A stretch of DNA of 64,000 nucleotides, from NCBI RefSeq assembly GCF_036669915.1, contig NC_089312.1, forward strand, positions 18,234,317 through 18,298,316, given 5' to 3'. Numbering within the stretch: the first letter of the stretch is position 1; the number at the start of each line of letters is the position of its first letter. Source of the stretch: Pocillopora verrucosa. Lineage: Eukaryota; Cnidaria; Anthozoa; Scleractinia; Pocilloporidae. This document shows positions 37,201 to 46,356 of this stretch, piece after piece. Position numbers and translations under genes: made by a program. The notes under the pieces were generated by a model that saw only the letters and a program-made list of their open reading frames with translations, had not been told where the DNA came from and ran no database searches.

Positions 37201-38827
37201 CAGGAATTGTAGTGGAAATGGAGGCATGGGTGATGAAGGTTGCCAAGGTTCAGAGCTGCAGGTGAAAACTTGTTTTGAGAATGAGTGCCCGGTGAATGGT
37301 GGATGGAATGTGTGGTCTAATTGGACTGCATGTTCCTCATCTTGTGGTACTGGAGGCCAGGTGAGATTTAGATTTTGCACCAACCCCAAACCAGAGGCTG
37401 GAGGTGATGGCTGTCATGGTGAAAATGTCATGTACAAAAGCTGCTTTATCAAGCCATGTGATAAAAATGATTCTTTTTGGTCTTCTTGGACAAGTTGGTC
37501 CCAGTGTTCCACAACTTGCTCTAAGGGACATCAGACCCGATTGAGGTACTGCAGAAGGAGAAGTCCCTTTCATCTTGGAAACTGTGCAGATGCCAATGAT
37601 GGACCTATCCAAGTGGAAAGCAACATCTGTGAAGTGAAACCCTGTGCAGTATGGAGTAGCTGGTCACCATGGGAAGCTTGCAGCCAGACATGCGGTGGTG
37701 GCACAAGAAAGAGAAATAGAAAATGCAACAGCATAGATAGTGACATGATTTGTGAAGGAAATAATTCACAAGCTGTAAGCTGCAAGCCAGATCCATGTCC
37801 AACATTTCGTCCAATAACATATCCTGCAAAAATTACTCTAGGAACACCAAGTCTATGCCCTGATCCTGAAAAACCTCAAAATGGTTATTTCAAGAAAATT
37901 GAACAATATGGATCTCACTATGTCACATATCATTGTAAGCAACATTATTTCGTCCATGGACCAAGACTACGGCATTGTGAAAATGATGGTTTGTGGTCTG
38001 ATGATGTTCCTTTCTGCCTTCCCATATGTGGAGAGTCCAGGTTCAGCCATGACAATACACATCATTCCCGTTTAAGGATATTTGGAGGTGGCACAGCCAT
38101 GCCTGGTCAGTGGCCATGGCAAGTAGCTTTGATTGTTGATGAACATTTTCACTGTGGTGGATCTCTTGTGGCAGAAAACTGGGTTGTAACAGCTGCTCAT
38201 TGTGTATATGACAGACAAACAAGAAAGCTTTATTCCAGTATCAAAATTCATCTTGGAGTTCATGATATTACTTATGCACTAGGAGATCCACATGTCCAAA
38301 GTACAGACAGCATAGAAATAGTGCCCCACCCAAACTTCAACTGGACAACCTTTGACTCAGATTTAGCACTGATAAAACTTAGAAGGAGAGCAAATATGAC
38401 TGATCATGTACGTCCAGTGTGTTTACCCAGCAAGCAGCAAAGGCGCGGTGTAACTCCTGGTACAATGGGTGTAATGTTAGGGTGGGGAGTCACAGAAATA
38501 GGAAAAAACACAACTGAATTACAACAAGTTGACATGCCAGTTGTCTCTAATAAAAACTGTCGAAGGGCTTATTTGAGTGAGACTTGGCTTGTTACATCTA
38601 ATATGCTCTGTGCAGGGTATTCTAGTAACCATAAAGATTCTTGCAAAAGAGACAGTGGGGGAGGGTTTCTATTTCGAGATACAAAAGGTAAAAAGAAGAA
38701 ATGGTTTCTGGGAGGAATAATTAGCTGGGGTAATCCTAAATGTGGAATTCCTGGTAAATATAGTGTTTTTACTCATATTAATGGCAGATTTACAAGATGG
38801 ATTAAGGATCATATATTTTATAGTTAA
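34298..38827 (+). CDS. Secreted LRR - 15xTSP1 - sushi - trypsin-like mosaic protease
   Basis: A single 1509-codon ORF without introns. Order: signal peptide (residues 1-~21); LRR N-cap (CPRECEC) with about eight leucine-rich repeats to ~265; LRR C-cap (NPFHCSCELRW); 15 thrombospondin type-1 repeats (~318-1170) with WxxW and CSxTC/CSKSC motifs; one sushi/CCP module (~1188-1245); and a chymotrypsin-fold protease to the end. The activation site is R|IFGGG (Ile at 1261). The triad is complete: His1301 in TAAHC, Asp1355 in SDLAL, Ser1453 in RDSGG. Asp1447 at the S1-pocket position predicts cleavage after Arg/Lys. Arg1451 replaces oxyanion-hole Gly193. The protein is extracellular with many N-glycosylation and C-mannosylation sites. 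Complement-like, matrix or immune roles are possible but unproven. I know no orthologue with this order, so no symbol is given. Confidence 0.92.
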   Translation: MFSRVVWSLFVLSLTFWVVASNELSRTSSKCPRECECTTTSQFFMSCGSKGSLTTIPSSIPLKVEFLSIYRNTVTEIPESALRNLTNLMTLNLRSNKLRDFPATVFRDLIRLKSFNAGFNKLSSLPRLLFHGLRDLQQIYLDNNAIESIPEELFQDLPSLRQLDLHCNKLKKFPGNAFQGSFSLQVLSLANNHLTSINEGTFHSQTTLKTLTIGDNRIVNISKNAFTDLRELKTLQLQNNNISSIPEGAFSGLKRGIDVYLNGNPFHCSCELRWLKVWLRFKAKYIPSTALRATCSKPDHLKGTSVMRVSNDHYNCVNGQWTNWSPWSACNSTCGAGVRASTRSCTNPPPGRGGKNCKGRYIKTKSCKGQACEASWTAWSEWSPCSKSCSTGMKRKTRSCRHSRKGLIRNTCNGPSQETRSCTRGPCRGKGEWSPWSSCSVTCSWGTRMRMRTCKDSQAKNPGQPCFGAEISTEMCYLGFCPVHGDWSVWSSWSSCNASCSGGIRTRFRTCTNPLPQYGGKICDGDSAQKQYCNTEPCAIHGEWTAWSNWSHCSVTCARGSQMRFRTCSDPKPQHGGHNCSGNSSDIKYCDLGSCPIHGGWTAWSNWSHCSVTCSRGSQMRFRTCSDPKPQHGGHNCSGNSSDLKYCDLGPCPIHGRWTAWSNWSHCSVTCSRGSQMRFRTCSDPKPQHGGHNCSGNSSDLKYCDLGPCPIHGGWTTWSSWSDCSKTCANGTRIRNRTCSNPFPQFWGRNCSGEVLEITSCTKAPCPIPGKWAAWSHWTKCSKSCSTGTKSRVRTCNNPAPKNGGQACNGNTIQTENCQEIPCPIHGGWSKWSKWTGCSKTCGNSTKSRNRTCSNPPARHGGNNCPGNSSQTEYCSQHACFLHREWSEWSIWTSCSKSCDIGHQTRTRQCKNSSHEAVERENIVSCRGNQTEMRTCLQGLCSNQSISNEWSNWTQCSVSCGLGKQHRFRNCSGNGGMGDEGCQGSELQVKTCFENECPVNGGWNVWSNWTACSSSCGTGGQVRFRFCTNPKPEAGGDGCHGENVMYKSCFIKPCDKNDSFWSSWTSWSQCSTTCSKGHQTRLRYCRRRSPFHLGNCADANDGPIQVESNICEVKPCAVWSSWSPWEACSQTCGGGTRKRNRKCNSIDSDMICEGNNSQAVSCKPDPCPTFRPITYPAKITLGTPSLCPDPEKPQNGYFKKIEQYGSHYVTYHCKQHYFVHGPRLRHCENDGLWSDDVPFCLPICGESRFSHDNTHHSRLRIFGGGTAMPGQWPWQVALIVDEHFHCGGSLVAENWVVTAAHCVYDRQTRKLYSSIKIHLGVHDITYALGDPHVQSTDSIEIVPHPNFNWTTFDSDLALIKLRRRANMTDHVRPVCLPSKQQRRGVTPGTMGVMLGWGVTEIGKNTTELQQVDMPVVSNKNCRRAYLSETWLVTSNMLCAGYSSNHKDSCKRDSGGGFLFRDTKGKKKKWFLGGIISWGNPKCGIPGKYSVFTHINGRFTRWIKDHIFYS
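35921..36433 (+). repeat. Three nearly identical 171-bp TSP1-coding units
   Basis: Units at 35921-36091, 36092-36262 and 36263-36433 encode TSP1 repeats 5-7. By direct comparison units 1 and 2 differ at about four bases, and units 2 and 3 at about five, mostly silent. The flanking TSP1 repeats are far more diverged. Confidence 0.93.
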
Positions 38828-40448
38828 AATATCTTTAACCCTTTAACTCCCAGAGGTGATTAACATGTGACCTCTCCCTATAATATCCATAAATTATCCA
38901 GCAGGCAGGTAATAAGAATAGTCAAACCTATCAGGTTAAAGTTGTTATCTTGATCTAACACCAAATTCTTGCAGCTATTTTACAAGGAAATTTGTTGCAG
39001 CTAGAGGAGAGCGTTAACAATCAGATCATTGGGAGTAAAAGGGTTAAAAAGCTAAAGGTCCAACTTTCTCTTTTAGTGTTTATGTTGTTAATGATATATC
39101 TGCTACACATTCATAAAATACCATGTATATTTTACTGCTGAAAGAAGCATGGCTTTTGAAGCATTTAGTTTTTCATTAAGAAATTGATAGACATTGTCAT
39201 CAGATGTTCATTGAAAAGAGAAACATTTTGTATCAAATTTTAGATTTTCACAAATTGGTATATATAGTTTACACAATTAGTATCATTATTACAATTTATT
39301 TACTTCAATTTCCTATATATCTATAATTATAGTATTTTTATACAACATATGAATATTCCTGAAAATTGAATCATTGATTCAAACACAATCCAGGATTTTG
39401 GAAAAGTTAAAGTTAGAGTGAATTTTTACCAATGACATAACAAGGCACTTATTAGGAATGTTCGTATAACACTGGTTTGATATGATTTAATATTATAGTA
39501 ATGTATATTAAAATTATAAATTATACTAATAGCATATAATAACTGTATATATTAAAAAAATTCAAAACATTTTTGTAACGTATACACCATAAAGATATAA
39601 TTTAGCAAAAATGGCCAAATTTCACGCCAACATCATTGACATGAATTTTTTTACATCCATTAAAATCTGTAAAGCTCTGTCATTTTTCATTCTTTATAAC
39701 CTTCATTAGAGATATTTCCATCTGATGTGTCGTACTATAGCTTTCCAGTTTAGCGCAAAGAAATATAAACCAGTATTGCCCCCCTAAGAAATATAAATCA
39801 ATTTGAAAGAAAGTATTTTCTTTAAACAATTTTTGGTGGCTGAGTCTTTTTCTGTAGGTGAATTAATCGCAAGTGGTAAACCTTAATGATTTATCACTGA
39901 CTCAAAGATATTTTAAAGGGCAGTGTTTGCCCCTACCCCCCTGTCTACATAGCTTTTGCACATAAAAAGAGGTCCTTTTCAGGACCCTTACAGAAACCCA
40001 GATAAAAGAAAAACTGATCAATTATCATATCAACGCGCTTGGAAAATTAATAAAATTTTTGCGTTGAATTTATTCAAATTTATTCAAGATTTGCGACAGA
40101 CTTGTATCGTCCTGTATTCAAAAAATTGTGTTTTGTATAACTTGTAATGATGTACGTTACTCTTATATAAATAAAAAAAAATAAGTAGATTTTTAACCTA
40201 CCTATTTTATGAATATTCCCGTACCTTCCTGGTTGATCATGAAGAACTGTTGAGACTGAAGACGCCAGCGATAATTCAAAGCTTTTGAACAGAGGCATGA
40301 TTGATTTGCCCATGCGCCTGTTTATTTTCAACTCTCTATCTCTCTCTCAATGGCGACTATAATACTCTGTTCTGTTATGATATTATTTGGCCAACAATAA
40401 CAGATTGATTGTTGTATTTGGTTATTTCCAGTGCTAGGAGCCGTTTCC
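38828..40448. other. Intergenic, MITE plus AT-rich sequence
   Basis: Begins with a complete MITE eight bases after the protease stop codon. The rest is very AT-rich (about 39040-39600) with no exon-like ORF, ending in the NRBF2 upstream region. Confidence 0.5.
38835..39047 (+). mobile_element. Complete TTAA-flanked MITE, 213 bp (piggyBac-type)
   Basis: Starts TTAACCCTTTAACTCCC and ends GGGAGTAAAAGGGTTAA. TTAA at both outer edges followed by CCC/GGG termini is the signature of piggyBac-class insertion. The interior closely matches the reverse complement of the element at 57728-57939. It sits immediately after the protease gene's stop codon, so it probably forms part of that 3' UTR. Confidence 0.85.
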
Positions 40449-43154
40449 ATGGACTATCCCCTTAACTGGGTAAGTTTGCCTGCTATTGGGACACAAGTCC
40501 TCTAAGTTTGGCCTGTCTCCGTTCGCCTCATCGATGTCGATCGAAAAGTGCTTCTAATTGAGTCGCAAATATATACATATTAAGTCACACCGCACTATAT
40601 CCCTTTTAGGCTCACCAGCAGGACCGAAAAGCTGAGGCTTTGGTCAACCACAGGAAATTTGCCGATGCCATAATTTGTCATCAAAAGGCATCAGGTAAGG
40701 TTTAAAGGGATCAAGTAATAAAATGTTACATAGACGACAACGTGACCGTCGACTTACTGTGCATTGATTGACCTTGAGTGTGTAAGTCAATTGTACCTGT
40801 AATGCAACATACCATGTCGAATGATAGGAGTTATGTGATAACCAGAATTATTCACACAAATGTTTTGGCTCATACTTAAGAGCTGTTGGAGGAAAGATGC
40901 ATAGATGATGTGAACATGCACAACATTTTATTTTTTATCATATAAAGCAGATGTATCCCATGTTGCCATGGGTCTGTACAACAACAGATTACAGAAGAGG
41001 CTTGAATGGGGTAACAACATCAGAGACACACTTGGCTGCCACTTGTTCCACTTTTTTGTTCTTACCACAATTTGTTAATTGGAATATTGAGACTCACAAC
41101 ACTCTGGTAATAATCTATTTGATCTCCCTATTCTCACCCAAAGAATGTTGTTGCAAGAAATTATTTAATTATAAGAAAAAAAAGAAGGATTATAAAATAT
41201 GCTTAATTTTGATAGTTACTGCTAGGTAATACTTTCATAACTAGTATTTTTTTATGTACCAGAATATATGAGAGATTTCATGTCAATTATTTTCTTTTGA
41301 AATTTGTTTGATAATTTAGAATTCCTCCAGGAGGCTATGAAGATGACTCAAGTGAAACAGGTAAAAACTTATTAACCACATAAAATTTGTCATTCTTCTT
41401 ACTGTCAACCATACAACTATTATTTTCTTTATATTCAATATTTATCTGGTTGATATTGTATTGATATTGTAAGGAGAAATTCTGTCTTGGTCACTCATGG
41501 GAGTTAAAGGGTTACGAGACGAAAATGATACTTTAAACATGAAGTCCTGCTATAAGTAGATTGGTCCCTTGCTTTCAGCTCAAATGCATTTTACTCCATG
41601 GTAATATTACACTATGGCAAAGCAAATCATTTAAAATTTACCATCACAAATAAAGATGGTTTCAATTAGAGAAAGGAGATACAAACCTCAAATAATTCTT
41701 CCTTTGTGATAAAAATGTATAAACTTATCAAAGCTTTTGAGAAATCTGTCTGCTGTTCTCTTGCTTTGGGTCAGCTGCAGCTCAAGCTGTTTTGAATGTA
41801 GTGGTTGGTATGTCACAATGATTGATTAACAAACAATCCAGAGCTACCTAAGGCATCTCTCCTTTTATGGTGCACCTTTGCATTTAAGCAGTCCTCCTAG
41901 CTTAGGAGTTTCAATAGCAGGCAGGTACTAGGTAGATCTTCTTGCTTGAAACACACTGGCTACCTGTTTGTAGCTTTTATACAAACATCATTTTACTCCT
42001 AATGATCATATAATTTAGTCAAAAGTGATCAAATTGGTTGAGTTCTAGTATCAGCGGAGGCACATAATTTGCAATAGACCTCACACTGCAGGAAAATCCA
42101 ATTTCAAATGTCTGAAACTACAAAATTTCCAAGGGAAGTCCAGACCTCCCATTTAATGAGAAGCCAATCCCTGGTGTTTGACTAGATCTTATGGTCAAAC
42201 TGGTTCTAGGCATCTTCTTCTTTTGTTTGTTTGTTTTTCTGGTGACTAATTTTATTTTATTGAACTTTGCCAAACAGTTACTTTGGAAAAGTCGAGCTTT
42301 GAGACGTGGTAAATGATTTCAGTTTTCCAGTGTGACAATGATTTAATTCAAGTTATTTTGTCTCCTTCAACTAGGCATTAGTTTCCTTGCAGTTACAGAT
42401 AAACAGTCATTGTCGACAGCAAAGAGTCCTGAAAGAAAAATGGAAGCAATGTCAAATTGAGCAAGAGAGAAGAAAACAAGAGCAGGTGAAAATATTGCAA
42501 GAAAGGCAAAATCAGGAAGCTGTTCAAAGTGAAATTTCATCAAAATTAGAGGAGAAGACTTCTAATGAATCAGTTGATGGGAAAGATAATACAGAATGTT
42601 CACAATCAAGTAGCTTGGTAATATCTGCAGAGAACTTTTCAGTATCATCCACAAGTTCATCTTCTGATTGTGCTGCTTCTAGAGATGAAAAATCAGTTGT
42701 AAAAGATCTTGAAGGACAAGTCAGTGAATTGCAAATGCAGGTTCTTTCCCTCAGTCAGGATTTGGAGGACTCTAACAGAGAGAACTCAAGACTAAGGAAA
42801 GCTCTGGACAATGTACGACAATTTATACGGTTCAAATTTGGTTATGACCTTGAGGATGAAATGTTTGCCATTAATCTTATCAAGAGCCAGAAGGAAACTG
42901 ACTCTGAGGCAATTTCTCATGATACAGAATTAAATATACCAGCTAAAAATGACAAAAGGATTGCATATGTACAGTCTGATAAGGATTATGAAGAGTCAGA
43001 CCAAGAAATTAAAGAACTTGAAGAAATTAAAGAACTTAGAGAAATTAAAGAACTTGAAGAAATTACAGATTGTGAAGAAGATATATCTCTTCCACCCTTA
43101 GAGACTCCCCAATTTACCTATGAAAGTGCAGAAGGACATGAAGAAACCACTTAA
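40449..43154 (+). CDS. NRBF2: Nuclear receptor-binding factor 2 (autophagy PI3K complex subunit)
   Basis: Four exons: 40449-40469 (seven codons), 40610-40694, 41320-41360 and 42375-43154, in frame, giving 308 aa (human 287). The first exons encode the N-terminal MIT domain (PLNWAHQQDRKAEALV, FADAIICHQKAS, FLQEAMKMTQ), which aligns with human NRBF2. Exon 4 continues the helix and then encodes a Ser/Glu-rich linker, a coiled coil (LEGQVSELQMQVLSL) and an acidic C-terminus with a short EIKELEE-type internal repeat and the LPPLETP motif. NRBF2 binds the Beclin1-ATG14-VPS34-VPS15 class III PI3K complex and promotes autophagy. The tiny first exon was located from the donor GTAAGT and its match to the family N-terminus. 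Candidate AATAAA at about 43570-43580. Confidence 0.9.
41456..41514 (-). mobile_element. Fragment of the TTAA MITE in NRBF2 intron 3
   Basis: The stretch ending GGGAGTTAAAGGGTTA is the reverse complement of the left end of the 48364 element, including AGTGACCAAGACAGAATTTC. Only about 59 bp remain. Confidence 0.8.
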
Positions 43155-44684
43155 TTTAGCCTGAGTTATGAAAAGATAGCCAGGGTTTGAGTGTTGGATT
43201 TGAACTTGTGTCAACCAAATTTAATAATTTGGCCCACATATTTTAGGCCTGTCATTTTGAATCTCTGCTATTACAGGTATTCTCAAAGGTAAACAAACAT
43301 CAAAGGAAGACAAGATCTTTAAACTAAACCTTTCCTTTGGTTATTCCTTTTTTCATCTACCCTGGAAATCCATGTGTTCTTTAATTTTTCAGCAACCCAA
43401 TTAGGAAGTAGCTGAATATTTTGGTGTGGTGGAATCTCACTTAATTCAAATAGAAAAGCTAACATGTTCTGATTGTTAGGTAGATATGGCTTACCAGTAA
43501 ATACACTGTTATTGCTTTCAAAGTTCTTATATTTTTTTAACACAAATATTTGTAGTTTTTGAGTCACAATACAAAATAAATAAAATATGTTAACAGAGAC
43601 CATGTTTTTAAATACAAAGGACCTTAAATATAGATGATGGGTGCAATGAGATGACTCATTCAGAAGCTGAAACAACTTAAAGCTGTTGAGAAAAACATAT
43701 CAACCCTTAATGGATTTTAAACCAACTTTTAATGGCCATCTTTTAAAACTTGATGTCCTTCTTGTCCAGTAAAAGTAAGCCCAGGCCAGAACTAGAAATG
43801 TTCATGATAAAAATGATTTGGAACAAGCAGGGGTCATTAGCAAAGTTTCTCTTCTTGTCCACTATTTCTTGGTCAAATTTGAATTTTTTTCGTTGGCTTT
43901 TGTGTTGGGAGTAAAACAAGAACCCATAGTTAAACCCCCAGAGCAGGACAAACTCAACCCACATGCAAAGACAGGTTCAGGATCAGGATGCAATATACTG
44001 TATTAAAAGGAAAGCAGTCTCCTCATAAGCATGCTTCATTCCTCACTCCTTCCCAAAGAGAGGCTGAGGTTCCCTTACCAGCTGCTATCTACCCATATAC
44101 AAACTGGGCCACAACACTAGGTTTGCAGTACCAACTTAATGCAAGCAGTATTGGCTCTGCAAGACCCATTTACTTCAATTAGTAAATCTCCCTACTAACT
44201 GCCACAAACTTCCACATAAATTAGACTGAAGAATTTTGTTTCAAATGAAGATAAAGATAGTTAAGGTCTGTACTAGAGTCAAGGGGCCCTTATAGCCAGT
44301 GCTTATCCTGTTTTCCTAAGCATGATGTAACTATAAGTATTGCCACTCCCCCTAGCTGGGATGCTAGTCCATTGCAAGGTCACTCCCCAGCATTTCAACA
44401 GGCTTCCCTGACGTGCCGGTACCCATATAAACTCCTGGGTTTTGAGAAGCACTGTGAAAGTACAGTAGTTCACCCAGGAACACAACACAGTTAAGGGGTT
44501 AAGTATACATTACTTGTACCTCTTTTGGTTTGTGGAGTTGAAGACCCTGACTGGTATTAGAACTTCGGACAAGGGTCACATTTCAGCCCACAACCTATGC
44601 CAAACAGGTTGGGGTAACTAAAAGAAAATCAACACAATTCTTTGTTTCGATTCAACATTTATTATTAAAAAAATAATCACTTAA
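43155..44684. other. Intergenic between NRBF2 and a minus-strand exon
   Basis: Contains the NRBF2 3' UTR and a minus-strand poly(A) signal (plus TTTATT at 44658-44663) for the exon ending at 44685. A minus-strand 118-codon ORF at 43319-43675 has a plausible composition in its last 60 codons, but no splice or homology support. Confidence 0.4.
44300..44590. repeat. Probable dispersed repeat
   Basis: The stretch with GATGCTAGTCCATTGCAAGG, CCGGTACCCATATAAACTCC and AACACAACACAG resembles an interspersed repeat that I recall from coral and other marine invertebrate sequences. No second copy is in this window, so the call rests on memory and is weak. Confidence 0.35.
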
Positions 44685-44801
44685 TCAACCAGTAAGAGTG
44701 ATAACAGTTTCATCTACATGGATGTAGTTATGTGCTGTCAGGCCAGGGTTAAAGTTCTTTCTAAGACCTTTGCAAGGATTTGCTTTGATGCTCTCCATGA
44801 C
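44685..44801 (-). CDS. Orphan terminal exon of an unrecognised gene
   Basis: Read on the minus strand, a clear acceptor (TTTGATTACAG) is followed by 38 open codons in phase 0 (starting VMESIKANPCKGLRKNF, ending DETVITLTG) and a TGA. An AATAAA follows about 22 nt later, as expected for a 3' terminal exon with a short UTR. I could not place the upstream exons; they may lie between here and 51.8 kb, possibly with the 46357-47661 gene inside one of their introns, or this exon may be an alternative 3' end of that gene. No family recognised. Confidence 0.5.
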   Translation of the reverse strand, partial: VMESIKANPCKGLRKNFNPGLTAHNYIHVDETVITLTG

Positions 44802-46356
44802 CTGTAATCAAAGTGTGGGTTTGAAAATAAAATGAAGGCAATCAAAATATCATAATTTGTTATTTGCCATGATCTTTCATATACCCCACTTTCAGAATTA
44901 TAAAATTATGGCCTCCCACTCCCTTGAAAATGAAACTTACTAACTTCACAACTGGTTTATCCCAACTTGTATGAACCCTTGGTGTCACTTAAAAAGCCGG
45001 ACTTTAATTTTTACATTTTTTTCAATAAATTAATCACTAAAAGCAATTAACATGTTCTCATCTGTAATTTTCAAACTTAAAATCAATGAAGTTAATGAAT
45101 TACAGATTATTTCTAATCATAGAATTCTGATATGGATAAAACTAGTCTATACTTAATCACTTTCTTATTCAAGAGTTATGACCTGTCTTCCATAATGGTA
45201 TAAGTGCATGTTTTGTATTTTATATTAATTCTAATACTTATTAAAATACTACTTAGCATCTTAAAAAAAAATAATGCCTTGTAGCATAACTGGATAACAA
45301 AAAGAGATTCACATCATCACCTTTGAGCCAAACAACAAGTGACACTATTTGGTTAATATAGTATTTTTAAAATGCATGAGTGATAGAATACAAACCCTAC
45401 AAAATAGCTAAAATGAAAAAGGAATGAAATGTTTAACTTTGTGTCTGGGCTATAAAAGAATAATGAAATCAAATGTTCAGTATTGACAAGGTTTCAAGGA
45501 CCTTTTCCAGTTGCAGTGACAAAAAAAAAAAAAAAAAAGAAAGAGACTTGTTTCTCTGGTTGGGATATTGAATCCCCCAAACCACTGAAAAGAGTTTTTT
45601 CAAGCCTTATGACCCCCACAATAATCAAAACATTTAAATTGGAAGGTAAAAATGTGAATGTTGCATCATAATTATTCAAATTTTCCAGGGTATTGTCTTT
45701 GGTAAGTATAAATGTAGATCTTTGATAAATAATTAATACACTTCAAAAAGCTTAACACACCTGAATATAGATTTCTGCCCAAGAATAGAGTCTTCAAACA
45801 CAATTTAAGTGAAGTTAGAATTTGTAGAGAACACAAAATTATGAACACCCATCATGAATTTCTCTGCCATGACCATGGAGAGATCTTTTTAACCGTGAAA
45901 ACTTTACAAATTCATTTTACATAAACATTTCTCATTGAAATCCAGAAACAACCCATGTTTTTCAAATGCAAAGAAAGAGGCAAACTTTTTTTCAGGCAGT
46001 CATATTGGTACTGTTGCTTCATTAAAGCCTTTGGTGTGCATTTGTACAACTGTTTCTAAGCTCTTTGAACACCCACTGAGTATCTAAATACCTTTCCCAA
46101 TCAATTTTTTGACACACAATTGTATATCCTTCTTTCATGTGACAATTTTTTCTGAACATAATTTTGTTTTTTGCAGACAATGTTCAGTTGGTGACCAAAA
46201 ACTTTAAAAAAATTTAGATTTGAGCAAAAAGGCAAAAGTACATTTACAACATGCGTAACAAAAAATGCAAACACCATATATCAAAAAGCTGTAGCTAATT
46301 TACACATAGGCTGCCCTTAGTATGTGAGAAAACAATTAAGTGATAGCCTAACATCT
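44802..46356. other. Non-coding interval, intron or 3' UTR
   Basis: No exon recognised. It contains a poly-A run at about 45522-45539 and AT-rich sequence. It is either 3' UTR of the gene at 46357-47661 or an intron of the gene ending at 44685. Confidence 0.35.

Noticed and set aside
43319-43675. 118-codon minus ORF near the NRBF2 3' end
   Set aside because: The last ~60 codons look protein-like, but I found no firm acceptor and no family; it overlaps the likely NRBF2 3' UTR. Left undecided rather than called.
45522-45539. Poly-A run that might mark a retrocopy tail
   Set aside because: No coding sequence or target-site duplication next to it; simple homopolymer.
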